Assembly: GCA_029946125.1 (NCBI GenBank)
Contig: JAQSDX010000006.1
Coordinates: 1-64,000 of the forward strand
Source of the DNA: Candidatus Methylobacter titanis
Lineage (GTDB): Bacteria; Pseudomonadota; Gammaproteobacteria; Methylococcales; Methylomonadaceae
Direction of reading: 5' to 3'
Length of the DNA stretch: 64,000 nucleotides
Part shown: positions 42,700 through 53,720 of the stretch, in pieces
Layout: the number at the start of each line of letters is the position of its first letter
Position numbering within the stretch: the first letter of the stretch is position 1
Notes under the pieces: model-generated
Told to the model about the DNA's origin: nothing
The model's database searches: none
What the model saw: the letters and a program-made list of their open reading frames with translations, nothing else
Position numbers and translations under genes: made by a program

Positions 42700-43689
42700 A
42701 TGAAAAAATTCATCAATAACATTGATAATCTGCTGGCCGAAAGCCTCTCAGGCTTTGCCAAAGCCCATGCCGATATAGTCCAACTCAGCAGCCAACCTAA
42801 TTTTATAAGACGCATAAAACCCACTGCGCCTGGCAAAGTTGCGCTGATTTCCGGCGGAGGTTCAGGTCATGAGCCGTTGCATACCGGCTTTGTCGGTTCG
42901 GGCATGCTGGATGCCGCCTGTCCGGGCCAAGTATTCACCTCCCCTACCCCCGACCAAATGTTGGCTGCGGCGCAGGCTGTTGAAAACGGCGGCGGAGTTT
43001 TGTTCATCGTAAAAAACTATGCCGGCGACGTGATGAATTTCGAAATCGCCGCTGAAATGCTGGACTGCCAAAACGAAACCCTATTAGTGAGCGATGACGT
43101 GTCTTTCCCAAAAACCCACAGCACCGGGCGGCGCGGCGTTGCAGGCACGCTGATTGTGGAAAAAATCGTCGGCGCAGCCGCAGAAGCCGGTGCTGATTTG
43201 GCCGCCTGCAAAGCATTGGGCGATCGAGTCAACCTTGCCACTGCGTCCATGGGCGTGGCCTTAAGCAGTTGCACAGTACCTGCCTTGGGCAAACCCACTT
43301 TCGACATTGGTGACAACGAAATCGAAATGGGGGTCGGCATTCATGGCGAACCAGGACGTGAGCGTATAGCCATGCGCAGCGCCTCCGAAATTGTCGACTA
43401 TCTGGCAAACATGATTAATGACGATCTGAAGCCGCAAAAAGGCCAATCCGCGTTATTGCATGTCAACGGCTTCGGTGCGACACCGTTAATGGAACTGCAC
43501 CTTATTTATCAACTGGCCTCCGAATACTGGGAAAAACGCGGCGTTAACATCTGCCGCTCCCTGGTCGGCAACTACACCACCTCACTCGATATGGCGGGCT
43601 GTTCGATCACCCTGAGCCTGCTTGACGAAGAACTGCTCCGCCTGTGGGATGCTCCCGTCCATACGGCGGCCTTACGCTGGGGCTGTTAA
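42700..43689 (+). CDS. dhaK: Dihydroxyacetone kinase substrate-binding subunit DhaK
   Basis: 329 residues. KVALISGGGSGHEPLHTGFV and ACPGQVFTSPTPDQM form the N-terminal domain. The histidine that covalently binds dihydroxyacetone is expected in EMGVGIHGEPGRERI. GGAG lies 8 nt before the ATG. DhaK works with DhaL, encoded just downstream but on the opposite strand and overlapping by 18 bp at the 3' ends. No DhaM phosphotransfer gene is visible, so the phosphate donor is unclear. Confidence 0.93.
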   Translation: MKKFINNIDNLLAESLSGFAKAHADIVQLSSQPNFIRRIKPTAPGKVALISGGGSGHEPLHTGFVGSGMLDAACPGQVFTSPTPDQMLAAAQAVENGGGVLFIVKNYAGDVMNFEIAAEMLDCQNETLLVSDDVSFPKTHSTGRRGVAGTLIVEKIVGAAAEAGADLAACKALGDRVNLATASMGVALSSCTVPALGKPTFDIGDNEIEMGVGIHGEPGRERIAMRSASEIVDYLANMINDDLKPQKGQSALLHVNGFGATPLMELHLIYQLASEYWEKRGVNICRSLVGNYTTSLDMAGCSITLSLLDEELLRLWDAPVHTAALRWGC

Positions 43690-44319
43690 ACGCTCCGCCA
43701 ACACGCCGACCAGCGCACAAATCATTAACTGACTGGTTTTAGCGCCTGCATCAATATGGCCCCGGCTGCGCTCCTCCAAAAAAGAAGCGCGCCCCTTGGT
43801 TGCCAACATGTCCCGGGTAGACTCCATGCCGGCAATGGCTGTCCGCGCGACATTGCCCAAAACATCAGCCAGCGCAACCCCATCGGCTGCGCCCTGCCGC
43901 AAGCCTGCCGCTACCGGAATCAACACATCCAGCATCGTCTTCTCACCAGCATCGGCCTTTCCCCGCAGCTTTACCGCATCCACACCGCTGCTGAATATCT
44001 CGGCAAAAGCCTGTAAATCCAAAGGCTGTTCGCGAGCCGCCTTGCTCATCGCAACAAACAGGGTACCGTATAAAGAGCCGGACGCGCCGCCCACCGCCGT
44101 CATCATAGTCATACCGATTTTCTGCCAGGCAGCAGCCCAATCAAGTTGCGCCAACTCATCGCTTTGCGCTACCAACGCCTTGATGCCGCGCTGCAGATTA
44201 GTCACATGATCGCCGTCGCCTATAGCCTGATCCAGGGCAGTCACTTCTTCGGCATTCGTTTCGATTACCTGATCTATTGCCTGAATCAGGCTGGGTAATA
44301 ATGCTGGAACAAATTGCAT
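43672..44319 (-). CDS. dhaL: Dihydroxyacetone kinase nucleotide-binding subunit DhaL
   Basis: 215 residues from the ATG at 44317-44319 (MQFVPALLPSLIQAIDQVIE), preceded by GGAG 7 nt upstream; an upstream ATG 14 codons earlier is less likely. The magnesium-nucleotide motif is LDQAIGDGDHVTNLQRGIKA, with three conserved aspartates; the residue after DH is V where many members have G. The GGASGSLYGTLFVAM and GDVDA-like segments follow. It is all-helical and binds ADP or ATP. Its convergent, overlapping placement with dhaK is unusual, since the two are normally in one operon. Confidence 0.9.
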   Translation of the reverse strand: MQFVPALLPSLIQAIDQVIETNAEEVTALDQAIGDGDHVTNLQRGIKALVAQSDELAQLDWAAAWQKIGMTMMTAVGGASGSLYGTLFVAMSKAAREQPLDLQAFAEIFSSGVDAVKLRGKADAGEKTMLDVLIPVAAGLRQGAADGVALADVLGNVARTAIAGMESTRDMLATKGRASFLEERSRGHIDAGAKTSQLMICALVGVLAERLTAPA

Positions 44320-44709
44320 GGCATTCTCCAAGTCAAAAAAAGTCATTAGGGTGATGCGCATCCCTCACCCGCCTTACAAATCATACCCCAAGCCGCACAT
44401 CCTAAGTTAGTGCGCATTTATTCGACGGTCATATTCGTCTGTCGACTAATACAGCTTGAATTAATCATCGACAAAAGCTATGGTTTGCCCGCAATGACAA
44501 CGAATATCCATCATGCCCGATTTAAATGCCTATTTTCTTGATGTGCAAAGTCACTCAGGAGAACGTTAAAATCTGATTACAAAGCTGATGTTATGGTTAC
44601 CCAAAAAAGTCTTGCCTAATGCTGTTTCCGATATAAGGATATTTTCTATAAAGCAATACTTATCTGGATTAACGATACTCTCACCCTCTTATCGACAAGG
44701 TTACTATAA
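44320..44709. other. 390-bp gap without a gene
   Basis: No coding pattern, tRNA or known repeat is apparent between dhaL and the monophosphatase gene. It should hold the divergent promoters of both genes. A weak 7-bp inverted repeat lies near 44424-44447 (TCGACGG with CTGTCGA). AAGG precedes the ATG at 44710. Confidence 0.6.
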
Positions 44710-45474
44710 ATGTCCATTTCACAGACTGTTCTTGAAAACATCATCCGCGAAGCCGGGTCGATTGCGATGACTTACTTTAAAGATCTGAAAAACTTAGCAG
44801 TGACAAAAAAAAGTCCCCGCGACCTGGTCACCGATGCCGACGTGGCGGTTGAAGCCTTTTTACAAGCATCCCTAGCCAAACATTACCCGCAATTCGGTTT
44901 TTGGGGAGAAGAAAGCGGACAAAGCGCCAATCAAACTAACCGCTGGATTGTCGACCCGATTGATGGAACGCACTCATTTTCAAGAGGCCAGTACTTCTGG
45001 GGCATCAGCGTCGCTCTGGAAATTGACCAAGAACTCATCTTTGGCGCCGTCTATGCGCCGGCACTGGATGATTACTATGCTGCCGAAAAAGGCAAGGGAG
45101 CCTGGAAAAACGGTCAAGCCATTGCCGTCTCCAACGAAAGCAACCTTGCCGATGCAATGGTCGCAACCGGATTCGCCTGCTTGCGCTCTTACTTAAAAGA
45201 AAACAACCTGCAACGGTTTTGCCGGATCGCCGAGATAACAACCGGACAGCGCCGTTTTGGCTCTGCGGCAATCGATTTATGCCTGGTTGCGGATGGTCAA
45301 GTCGACGCTTTTTGGGAGCAAGAGCTAAACCTGTATGACGTGGCTGCCGGCGCATTGATTGCCAACGAAGCGGGAGCCACGGTTACCGACTTTCAAGGCA
45401 ATAAAGGGCTATTTCCCAAGCAAATCCTGGTAACAAACGGCAAGATTCTTAAACAGATACTGCCATTGATGTAA
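44710..45474 (+). CDS. Inositol-monophosphatase family phosphatase
   Basis: 254 residues. The metal-binding motifs of the family are complete: GEES (GFWGEESGQS), WIVDPIDGTHSFSRG near 80-95, and ELNLYDVAAGALIANEAGA near 210. These lithium-sensitive magnesium phosphatases act on inositol phosphate, histidinol phosphate, or 3'-phosphoadenosine 5'-phosphate. The tryptophan and glutamate in VDAFWEQELNLYD resemble histidinol-phosphatase (HisN) and SuhB types alike, so the substrate is undecided. It stands alone and converges on gatB. Confidence 0.88.
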   Translation: MSISQTVLENIIREAGSIAMTYFKDLKNLAVTKKSPRDLVTDADVAVEAFLQASLAKHYPQFGFWGEESGQSANQTNRWIVDPIDGTHSFSRGQYFWGISVALEIDQELIFGAVYAPALDDYYAAEKGKGAWKNGQAIAVSNESNLADAMVATGFACLRSYLKENNLQRFCRIAEITTGQRRFGSAAIDLCLVADGQVDAFWEQELNLYDVAAGALIANEAGATVTDFQGNKGLFPKQILVTNGKILKQILPLM

Positions 45475-45627
45475 CTCTCAGCTAATGCATTGACAGATTG
45501 AAACCCCAAACAGCACTCATAAAAAAACCACTCAACCCCGCGAAGGATTGGATGGTTTGTGCCGGAATGCGATTTGACAGCTTATGCAGTTAATCGCGCG
45601 GGCAGGAAACATTGCCCATATATACGC

Positions 45628-47064
45628 TTACTTTAACTTTTCTTTCAGCATCTTGTTAACTTCGCCGGGGCTGGCCTTACCCTGCATTTCTTTCATCACC
45701 TGCCCGACAAAAAAGCCAAAGACTTTATCTTTACCGCTGCGGTATTGCTCAACCTGATCCAGATTGTCGGCAATGATTTTATCGATAATCGCTTCTATCG
45801 CGCCGGTATCGGTGATCTGTTTCAAGCCCTTGGCTTCGATAATTTGGTCGGCGGTCGCGGTGCTCTGCCACATTTCCTCGAATACCTGTTTGGCGATCTT
45901 GCCGGAAATAGTGTCGTCGCTGATGCGCGTTAACAACCCGGCCAAGCGTTCGTGGCTAACCGGCGAGTCGGTGATTTCCAAGTTGGCCTTGTTAAGTGCC
46001 GCCAACAAATCGCCGGTCACCCAATTGGCGCAAATTTTTGCTGAACAAGCCGACTCCTTAACCACGGTTTCGAAATAATCACCGAGCTGCCGCGAGGATG
46101 TCAGTATCGTCGCGTTCTCTTCATCCAACGCATAGCTATCTTTAAAGCGCTGTTTTTTTGCTTGGGGCAATTCCGGTAATTGGGCTTTTATTTGCGCTTT
46201 AAAGTCTTCATCGACCAGCACCGGCAACAGATCTGGATCGGGAAAATACCGGTAATCGTTAGCCTCTTCCTTGCTGCGCATGGAGCGGGTTTCATCCTTG
46301 TCGGAATCATAAAGCCGGGTTTCCTGAACCACTTTGCCGCCGCTTTCTATCAGCTCTATTTGCCGCTCAACTTCGTGATTGATGGCTTTTTCGACAAACT
46401 TGAACGAGTTGATGTTTTTGATCTCGGCTCGTGTGCCGAATGCTTTCTGGCCTTTGGGACGCACCGATACGTTGGCATCGCAACGGAATGAGCCTTCCTG
46501 CATATTGCCGTCGCAAATACCCAAATAACGCACCAGTTCGTGTATTTTGCGCATATAAGCTACAGCTTCTTTAGCCGAACTCATTTCCGGTTCGGACACA
46601 ATTTCCAGCAACGGCGTACCGGCACGGTTTAAATCAATACCGGTCAAGCCGTGAAAATTTTCATGCAGCGATTTTCCGGCGTCTTCTTCCAGATGAGCAC
46701 GGGTGATGCCGATGCGTTTGCTGACGCCATCAACGTCAATATCCAAATGGCCGATGCCGACAATCGGCAGTTCCATCTGGCTGATTTGATAGCCTTTCGG
46801 CAAGTCGGGGTAAAAATAATTTTTTCTGGCGAACACCGAATACGGTGCGATATGCGCTTCTACGGCCATACCGAAGATGACCGCCATGCGCACGGCTTCT
46901 TCATTCAACACCGGCAGTACGCCCGGCAAGCCTAAATCGACCGCACAGGCTTGGGTGTTGGGTTCCGCGCCGTAAGCGGTGGAAGCACCTGAAAAAATCT
47001 TTGATTTGGTGGCGAGTTGGGCGTGAATTTCCAAGCCGATGACTGTTTCCCATTGTGATCTCAT
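45628..47064 (-). CDS. gatB: Asp/Glu-tRNA(Asn/Gln) amidotransferase subunit B
   Basis: 478 residues. [39 protein letters not shown] and [20 protein letters not shown] are diagnostic; the C-terminal YqeY-like tail domain ends in [17 protein letters not shown]. GatB binds the misacylated tRNA and activates it with ATP so that ammonia from GatA converts Asp or Glu to the amide. A tRNA-Gln gene is present at 34621. It follows gatA by 11 nt. Confidence 0.97.
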   Translation of the reverse strand: MRSQWETVIGLEIHAQLATKSKIFSGASTAYGAEPNTQACAVDLGLPGVLPVLNEEAVRMAVIFGMAVEAHIAPYSVFARKNYFYPDLPKGYQISQMELPIVGIGHLDIDVDGVSKRIGITRAHLEEDAGKSLHENFHGLTGIDLNRAGTPLLEIVSEPEMSSAKEAVAYMRKIHELVRYLGICDGNMQEGSFRCDANVSVRPKGQKAFGTRAEIKNINSFKFVEKAINHEVERQIELIESGGKVVQETRLYDSDKDETRSMRSKEEANDYRYFPDPDLLPVLVDEDFKAQIKAQLPELPQAKKQRFKDSYALDEENATILTSSRQLGDYFETVVKESACSAKICANWVTGDLLAALNKANLEITDSPVSHERLAGLLTRISDDTISGKIAKQVFEEMWQSTATADQIIEAKGLKQITDTGAIEAIIDKIIADNLDQVEQYRSGKDKVFGFFVGQVMKEMQGKASPGEVNKMLKEKLK

Positions 47065-47075
47065 CTGTTTGCTCC

Positions 47076-48527
47076 TTACTCGAAACCTTTAGGTATCTGT
47101 GTATGCCAATCAGTGACTTGCTGATACTGATGGGCGATATTCAATAACTTATCTTCGGCAAAATAATTGCCGATGATCTGCAAACCGACCGGCTTGCCTT
47201 CGGAAAATCCAGCCGGAACCGACATCGCCGGAACACCGGCAAGATTGATTGCAATCGTGTAAATATCGGATAAATACATTTCAATCGGATTGTCGATTTT
47301 CTCGCCGATGCCGAAAGCGGTTGATGGCGTGACCGGTCCCATCATTACATCGACTTCCGACAACGCCTTTTTGAAGTCTTCGCTAATCAGACGGCGGATT
47401 TTTTGCGCCTTAATATAATAAGCGTCGTAATAACCGGCTGACAGCGCATAAGTGCCCATCAGAATACGACGCTTAACTTCCTTACCAAAGCCTTCTCCGC
47501 GTGAGCGGGTATACAGATCCGTTAAATCCGCCGGATTTTCACAGCGGTAGCCAAAGCGCACGCCGTCAAAACGCGACAGGTTGGCGGAGCATTCGGCCGG
47601 AGCAATCACATAATAAGCGGGAATGGCTAGCTTAAGGCTGGGCATGGAAACTTCCGTAACCGTAGCACCTAATTTCCGATATTCGTTAATAGCAGCTTCA
47701 AGCGTTGCCGCCACATCGCTATTTAATCCCTCGCCGAAAAATTCTTTGGGCAAGCCGATTTTTAAACCTTCAAGGCTGTTGCTTAAGCCAGCTCTATAAT
47801 CGGGAACCGGCAAATCGACGCTGGTTGAATCCTTATTATCAAAACCGGCCATAGTTTGCAGCATGATCGCCGCATCTTCGGCGTTGCGGGTCATCGGACC
47901 GCCTTGATCCAGACTGGAGGCATAAGCGATCATGCCGTAACGGGACACCCGTCCATAAGTTGGTTTTAAGCCGGTAATGCCGCAAAGTGCGGCAGGCTGG
48001 CGTATCGAACCGCCGGTATCGGTACCGGTTGCACAGGCTGCAAGCCTTGCTGCAACCGCTGCCGCCGAACCGCCGGAAGACCCGCCGGGTACGGTATTGG
48101 TATCCCAGGGATTTTTGACTGCGCCGTAATAACTGGTTTCGTTGGAGGACCCCATCGCAAACTCGTCCATATTCAGCTTACCCAGCATCACCGCACCGGC
48201 ACTATTAAATTTATCCACCACCGTTGCATTATAGGGTGCAATAAAATTATCCAACATTTTTGAACCGCAGCTGGTTTTAATGCCTTCGGTGCAGAAAATA
48301 TCTTTTTGCGCCATCGGAATGCCGGTTAACAGCTCTGCCTTGCCTGTTGCCAGTCTTAGGTCCGCGGCTTTGGCTGACTGCAAAGCTTGTTCTTCGGTAA
48401 CCGTGATATAAGTATTAAGTGAGTGGTGTTGTTTGATTCTGTCTAAAAAAGCCAAGGTCAAGTCCACGCTGGAAAACTCACCGGAACGCAAACTCTTGGC
48501 TAATTCTGCAATTGTTTTGTTATACAT
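47076..48527 (-). CDS. gatA: Asp/Glu-tRNA(Asn/Gln) amidotransferase subunit A
   Basis: 483 residues of the amidase-signature family. The Ser-cisSer-Lys triad is visible: lysine in [13 protein letters not shown], the [13 protein letters not shown] loop and the nucleophile serine in [16 protein letters not shown]. GatA hydrolyses glutamine and channels ammonia to GatB. It lies 18 nt after gatC. Operon order gatC-gatA-gatB is the common one. Confidence 0.97.
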   Translation of the reverse strand: MYNKTIAELAKSLRSGEFSSVDLTLAFLDRIKQHHSLNTYITVTEEQALQSAKAADLRLATGKAELLTGIPMAQKDIFCTEGIKTSCGSKMLDNFIAPYNATVVDKFNSAGAVMLGKLNMDEFAMGSSNETSYYGAVKNPWDTNTVPGGSSGGSAAAVAARLAACATGTDTGGSIRQPAALCGITGLKPTYGRVSRYGMIAYASSLDQGGPMTRNAEDAAIMLQTMAGFDNKDSTSVDLPVPDYRAGLSNSLEGLKIGLPKEFFGEGLNSDVAATLEAAINEYRKLGATVTEVSMPSLKLAIPAYYVIAPAECSANLSRFDGVRFGYRCENPADLTDLYTRSRGEGFGKEVKRRILMGTYALSAGYYDAYYIKAQKIRRLISEDFKKALSEVDVMMGPVTPSTAFGIGEKIDNPIEMYLSDIYTIAINLAGVPAMSVPAGFSEGKPVGLQIIGNYFAEDKLLNIAHQYQQVTDWHTQIPKGFE

Positions 48528-48545
48528 ATGTGTTATTTCTTCCCG

Positions 48546-48833
48546 TTACTCAATGACTTTGGGTACTAGATAAAGCCCCGCTTCTACTTGTGGCGCAATA
48601 GCCTGAAATTTTTCGCGGTCGACTTGCTCGGTGACTACATCGGCACGCAATCTTTGCACTTGATCCATCGGGTGAGCCATAGGTTCGACGCCATCGGTGT
48701 CAAGATCGTTCATCTGCGTCATCAAATCCAGCATCCCGGACAAATCTTTTGCATAAGAGCCAACGTCCCGCTCCTCTATTCCCAGTCGCGCTAAATGTGC
48801 ACAATCTTTGACTTCACTTACGGTTAAAGACAC
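48546..48833 (-). CDS. gatC: Asp/Glu-tRNA(Asn/Gln) amidotransferase subunit C, GTG start
   Basis: 95 residues from a GTG at 48831-48833 with GGGAG 6-7 nt upstream. VKDCAHLARLGIEERDV and the VEPMAHPMDQVQRLRADVV segment are typical. GatC clamps GatA to GatB. It begins the gatCAB operon, divergent from mreB over a 128-bp AT-rich gap that must hold both promoters. I could not choose boxes with confidence. Confidence 0.95.
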   Translation of the reverse strand: MSLTVSEVKDCAHLARLGIEERDVGSYAKDLSGMLDLMTQMNDLDTDGVEPMAHPMDQVQRLRADVVTEQVDREKFQAIAPQVEAGLYLVPKVIE

Positions 48834-48922
48834 GATTAACTCCCAATAAAAATTTCAGAAAATCTATAATTAATACGTTTATAATACTTTATATCTTGCT
48901 CAAATACCCGCTTGATTGATAA

Positions 48923-50005
<1,083 letters not shown>

Positions 50006-50377
50006 TCAAGTGTCATTCTTTAAAGCACTTATTTAGGCGGCGCGTAGGCCGGATTACAACTACACGGACAGATACTTGCTCCCAGGCAGGCAACCGCTCC
50101 TGCGTTGTTCTAGTGCACGCTATCCATGGTGTTATGCCATATCTGCATTGCCTACGTGGATGTAGGCAAATGGCGTGCTCAGGAGCGTAAGCTTTCACCG
50201 CATCCGTGTCGATTATGCCGGAGGTACGACCCCAAGGATGGGAGGTAGAGCCATGCAGGAACAGCGTAACGGTATGCCGAACCTAGTGTAACCCGACAAA
50301 CTCATGCCGTCCCCCCCGTTGGGTTACGACGCAAAAAAGACGCGCCCAACCCAACCTACATAAAGAGGCATCCCGCT
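50006..50377. repeat. Repeat-filled gap between mreB and mreC
   Basis: No gene is present. Three nested inverted repeats are seen: ACACGGA/TCCGTGT (50062-50068, 50203-50209), CGCTCCTG/CAGGAGCG (50095-50102, 50180-50187) and GCCTAC/GTAGGC (50150-50155, 50162-50167). Next to them, at about 50289-50360, lies a copy of the element found between rpoB and rpoC, sharing CCGACAAAC, ATGCCGT, GTTGGGTT and the end CCCAACCTACA. The gap thus carries two repeat families side by side, the second ending 17 bp before the inferred mreC start. Confidence 0.7.
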
Positions 50378-51385
50378 ATAAAACTTCTATTTGCTACCGG
50401 ACCTTCGATCAACACCCGCCTGCTTGTAGCCATAATTGCTTCAGTGGCTTTACTGATAACCGAATACAGAAGTCATCGATTGGACTCACTCCGAGCCACA
50501 TTATCCGTTGCTGTTGATCCGATAAAATATTTGGTCAACTTACCGTCAGTATTGATCGAGCAAACCGCTTACTCGGTCAGCTCATATTCGACTTTAAAAA
50601 GTGAAAACATCCGCTTACGCAAAGAACAATTTATCGATAAAACGCGATTACTTAAATTTGATTCTCTGGAAAAAGAAAATATTCGTTTGCGTGCATTACT
50701 GGAAAACTCCTTTAAACTGGGTGAACAATTACTGATCGCAGAATTATTGTCGATCAATATGGCACCCTACGAACATATAGTGGTAGTCAACAAAGGTACA
50801 CGTTTCGGCGTCCACCCCCAACAACCGGTATTAGATGCAAATGGCGTGGTCGGACAGGTTTTTCGCGCCTTGCCATTCAGTTCTGAAATCATGTTGATTA
50901 CCGACCCGAATCATGCGATCCCCGTACAGGTCAATCGTAACGGCCTACTGACTATCGCTGTAGGCAGCGGTCAACTGAACCGACTTAACTTGCCTTTTTT
51001 ACCCAACAATGCGGATATTCGCCCTGGCGACTTGCTGATAACATCGGGTCTAGGGGGTACTTTTCCATCGGGTTATCCAGTAGCCGTGGTCGACGATTTT
51101 ACCCCGATAACAAACAAACCTTTCGTCAACATTACCGCCACCCCCAAAGCCATGCTGGATCGTAACAGGGAATTGCTGATTGTCTGGGGCGACTCATCCC
51201 CGGTTTCACTGACCACAAAGCCAAAGCCAACGCCGGAAGCCTCCGTACTCCGCCCCAATAACCAATCTTCCGGGAGCGGGTTAGTAGGCGAAGCACCCGC
51301 AAAGACAGACCGTAAATCGGCCGAGAGCAGATTAACACGCAAAGCGCCCGCAGGGGCACAGACAGGGACAGACAACGATGAATAA
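50378..51385 (+). CDS. mreC: Rod-shape protein MreC, expected start codon is ATA
   Basis: From the ATA at 50378 the frame reads (M)KLLFATGPSINTRLLVAIIA, which aligns residue for residue with the usual MreC opening (MKPIFSRGPSLQIRL in E. coli as I recall). AGAGG lies 9 nt upstream. No ATG, GTG or TTG is in frame at that point; the first standard in-frame start is GTG at 50444, which would cut off the membrane helix, with a CTG at 50420 as another option. From the ATA the product is 335 residues: membrane helix about 12-33, coiled coil about 70-110 and the beta domains (GVVGQVFRALPFSSEIMLIT and DLLITSGLGGTFPSGYPV). MreC links MreB to PBP2. It overlaps mreD by 8 bp. Confidence 0.85.
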   Translation: MKLLFATGPSINTRLLVAIIASVALLITEYRSHRLDSLRATLSVAVDPIKYLVNLPSVLIEQTAYSVSSYSTLKSENIRLRKEQFIDKTRLLKFDSLEKENIRLRALLENSFKLGEQLLIAELLSINMAPYEHIVVVNKGTRFGVHPQQPVLDANGVVGQVFRALPFSSEIMLITDPNHAIPVQVNRNGLLTIAVGSGQLNRLNLPFLPNNADIRPGDLLITSGLGGTFPSGYPVAVVDDFTPITNKPFVNITATPKAMLDRNRELLIVWGDSSPVSLTTKPKPTPEASVLRPNNQSSGSGLVGEAPAKTDRKSAESRLTRKAPAGAQTGTDNDE

Positions 51386-51860
51386 CTACTCCGGCTTTGG
51401 CCGCATTATTTTGACTGTTGTCATGGCAATGTGCTTAAGAATTGCACCTTGGCCGGGTTTTTTGACCAACATAAATCCAGATTGGATACTTCTGGTGCTT
51501 ATCTACTGGGCAATCGCCGTACCGGAACGCGTCGGCATCTTTCATGCATGGACAATCGGATTATTGACCGATGTATTGACGGGAAGAGTATTCGGTCAAT
51601 ATGCACTGGCCTATTCATTGATCATCTATGTTTGTCTGTTACTGCATAAGCGCTTGCGTCAATTTCCATTACCGCAACAAGGCTTATTTATTTTCTTTTG
51701 TTTGCTATTTACCCAAATACTGCTTTTCTGGCTTAACAGCATTCAGCACCCAACTCAACCGCACGCTTCTTTCTGGCTGCCTATTGTTACCGGCACCCTA
51801 TTCTGGCCTCCGATCTATACGGCACTCCGTCGCGTCCGCTTGTCACGACGCACCCAATAA
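51378..51860 (+). CDS. mreD: Rod-shape membrane protein MreD
   Basis: 160 residues with about five hydrophobic helices. NPDWILLVLIYWAIAVPERV and the segment GLLTDVLTGRVFGQYALAYS are the MreD signatures. MreD completes the MreBCD scaffold that activates PBP2-RodA. It overlaps the end of mreC by 8 bp and is followed 18 nt later by mrdA. Confidence 0.95.
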   Translation: MNNYSGFGRIILTVVMAMCLRIAPWPGFLTNINPDWILLVLIYWAIAVPERVGIFHAWTIGLLTDVLTGRVFGQYALAYSLIIYVCLLLHKRLRQFPLPQQGLFIFFCLLFTQILLFWLNSIQHPTQPHASFWLPIVTGTLFWPPIYTALRRVRLSRRTQ

Positions 51861-51878
51861 AACACGCCAAAAACCGAT

Positions 51879-53720
51879 ATGTCTCGTATCTATACTGTTA
51901 AAAATAAGTTAGTAGAGAGCCGCCTATTTCTCCACCGCATTATCGCTGCATTTATTGTCATATTACTATTATCCTCGGGTCTGATTGTGCGTCTGGTTTA
52001 CCTGCAAATTGTAGGTCACGAACATTACACAACACTGGCGAAAGACAACAGCATTAAAATAGAGCCTCTGGTACCGACAAGAGGCATTATTTATGACCGA
52101 CATGGCAAAGTCTTAGCTGACAACACACAATCTTTCAGCCTGGAGCTCATTCCCGAGCAAATCATCGATCTTGATGACACCTTACTACGCTTACAAAAAC
52201 TACTCGACATCTCTGACGAAAAAATCGACCAATTCCAGAAACAACGCAAACGACAAAAACGTTTCGTCAGCACCCCGTTACTAATCAGTATGAACGACGA
52301 GGAAATTGCCAAATTTGCGGTAGTCAGGCCCTATTTTCCTGGCGTTGATATTCAGGCTCGTTTGGTTCGACATTATCCCTATACCGAATTAGCTTCTCAT
52401 GTTATCGGTTACGTGGGGCGCATCAACGAAGCGGAAATGAAGACGCTGCCTATCGCCGAATATCGAGGCTCTAGCCATGTCGGCAAAATAGGCATAGAAA
52501 ACTCCTATGAATCCGAACTGCATGGCAAGACCGGCTATGCAGAAATAGAAACCAATGTACAGGGACGCGCCATCAATGCGGTAAACTCCGTCCCTCCGGT
52601 GCCGGGTGAGAACCTTTATCTGACTCTGGATATAGATTTACAAAAAACCGCTTATGACGCATTAGATACCTTCAATGGTGCCGTAGTCGCCATTGACATT
52701 AAAACCGGCGGCGTGCTGGTTTTCGCCAGCCGCCCCGGATTTGATCCTAATCCTTTTGTTGTCGGCATAAGCAATGATGCTTATCAAGCGCTGCAGTCCT
52801 CCGACAACCAACCGCTGTTTAATCGTGCGCTACGCGGCTTATATCCGCCGGGGTCAACACTCAAACCGTTTATTGCGCTGGCCGGACTTGAATACAACGC
52901 CATAAACGCCGAACACAAAACCTTCTGCCCCGGCTATTATCAGCTGCCTAATGTCAGCCACCGCTATCGGGATTGGAAAAGAGGCGGTCATGGCTCGGTG
53001 AATATGACCGATGCCATTACCCAATCCTGCGATGTGTATTTTTACAGTCTGGCATTAACGCTGGGCATAGACCGTATGCATGATTTTTTACAGGACTTTG
53101 GTTTTGGCGAAAAATCCGGCATTGATCTGTCCGGGGAAAAGCAAGGATTAATGCCGTCGCGCGAGTGGAAACGCAATCGACGCAATCAGGCCTGGTATCC
53201 GGGAGAAACACTGATCACCGGAATAGGCCAGGGATTTCTTCAGATTACGCCGATACAGCTCGCCAGAGCCACCGCCACCTTGGCAAATAAAGGCAAAGTA
53301 ATCACACCCTTTCTGGTAAAAAAATCTGCCAGCCCGGATTCCACCGCCCCGGACATAGCCACCCAGGAAGACCTTGGGTTTAAACCGGAAAATATTAATA
53401 GCATCATCTCGGCCATGGTCAATGTTATTCATGATCCACACGGCACAGCCAAAAGCATCGGCAAAGACATTAACTACCAAATCGCCGGAAAAACCGGGAC
53501 TGCGCAGGTTTTTAACATCAAGCAGGATGCCAAATACAACGAAAACGACATTGATTTCAAATTACGCGATCATGCCCTGTTTATTTCTTTTGCCCCGGCC
53601 GATGATCCCAAAATTGCAGTTGCCGTTATCATTGAAAACGGCGGTCACGGCGGCTCAGTCGCAGCACCCATCGCAGGCAAGGTTATCAAGCAATTTTTAG
53701 GAACCAATAATGAAAACTGA
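51879..53720 (+). CDS. mrdA: Peptidoglycan D,D-transpeptidase PBP2
   Basis: 613 residues. An N-terminal membrane anchor (about 20-42) precedes the pedestal domain with PTRGIIYDRHGKVLADN. The transpeptidase motifs are SxxK in YPPGSTLKPFIAL near residue 327, S-x-D/N as SCD in AITQSCDVYFYS, and KTG in QIAGKTGTAQVF. PBP2 cross-links sidewall peptidoglycan with RodA. Its end overlaps the rodA start by 11 bp. Confidence 0.97.
   Translation: MSRIYTVKNKLVESRLFLHRIIAAFIVILLLSSGLIVRLVYLQIVGHEHYTTLAKDNSIKIEPLVPTRGIIYDRHGKVLADNTQSFSLELIPEQIIDLDDTLLRLQKLLDISDEKIDQFQKQRKRQKRFVSTPLLISMNDEEIAKFAVVRPYFPGVDIQARLVRHYPYTELASHVIGYVGRINEAEMKTLPIAEYRGSSHVGKIGIENSYESELHGKTGYAEIETNVQGRAINAVNSVPPVPGENLYLTLDIDLQKTAYDALDTFNGAVVAIDIKTGGVLVFASRPGFDPNPFVVGISNDAYQALQSSDNQPLFNRALRGLYPPGSTLKPFIALAGLEYNAINAEHKTFCPGYYQLPNVSHRYRDWKRGGHGSVNMTDAITQSCDVYFYSLALTLGIDRMHDFLQDFGFGEKSGIDLSGEKQGLMPSREWKRNRRNQAWYPGETLITGIGQGFLQITPIQLARATATLANKGKVITPFLVKKSASPDSTAPDIATQEDLGFKPENINSIISAMVNVIHDPHGTAKSIGKDINYQIAGKTGTAQVFNIKQDAKYNENDIDFKLRDHALFISFAPADDPKIAVAVIIENGGHGGSVAAPIAGKVIKQFLGTNNEN

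Noticed and set aside
44588-44770. 60-codon frame overlapping the monophosphatase start
   Set aside because: Short, in another frame of a conserved gene and without a ribosome site.
45475-45627. Terminator between the monophosphatase gene and gatB
   Set aside because: The AAACCACTCAA/TTGGATGGTTT arms have mismatches and no T tract is in the right place.
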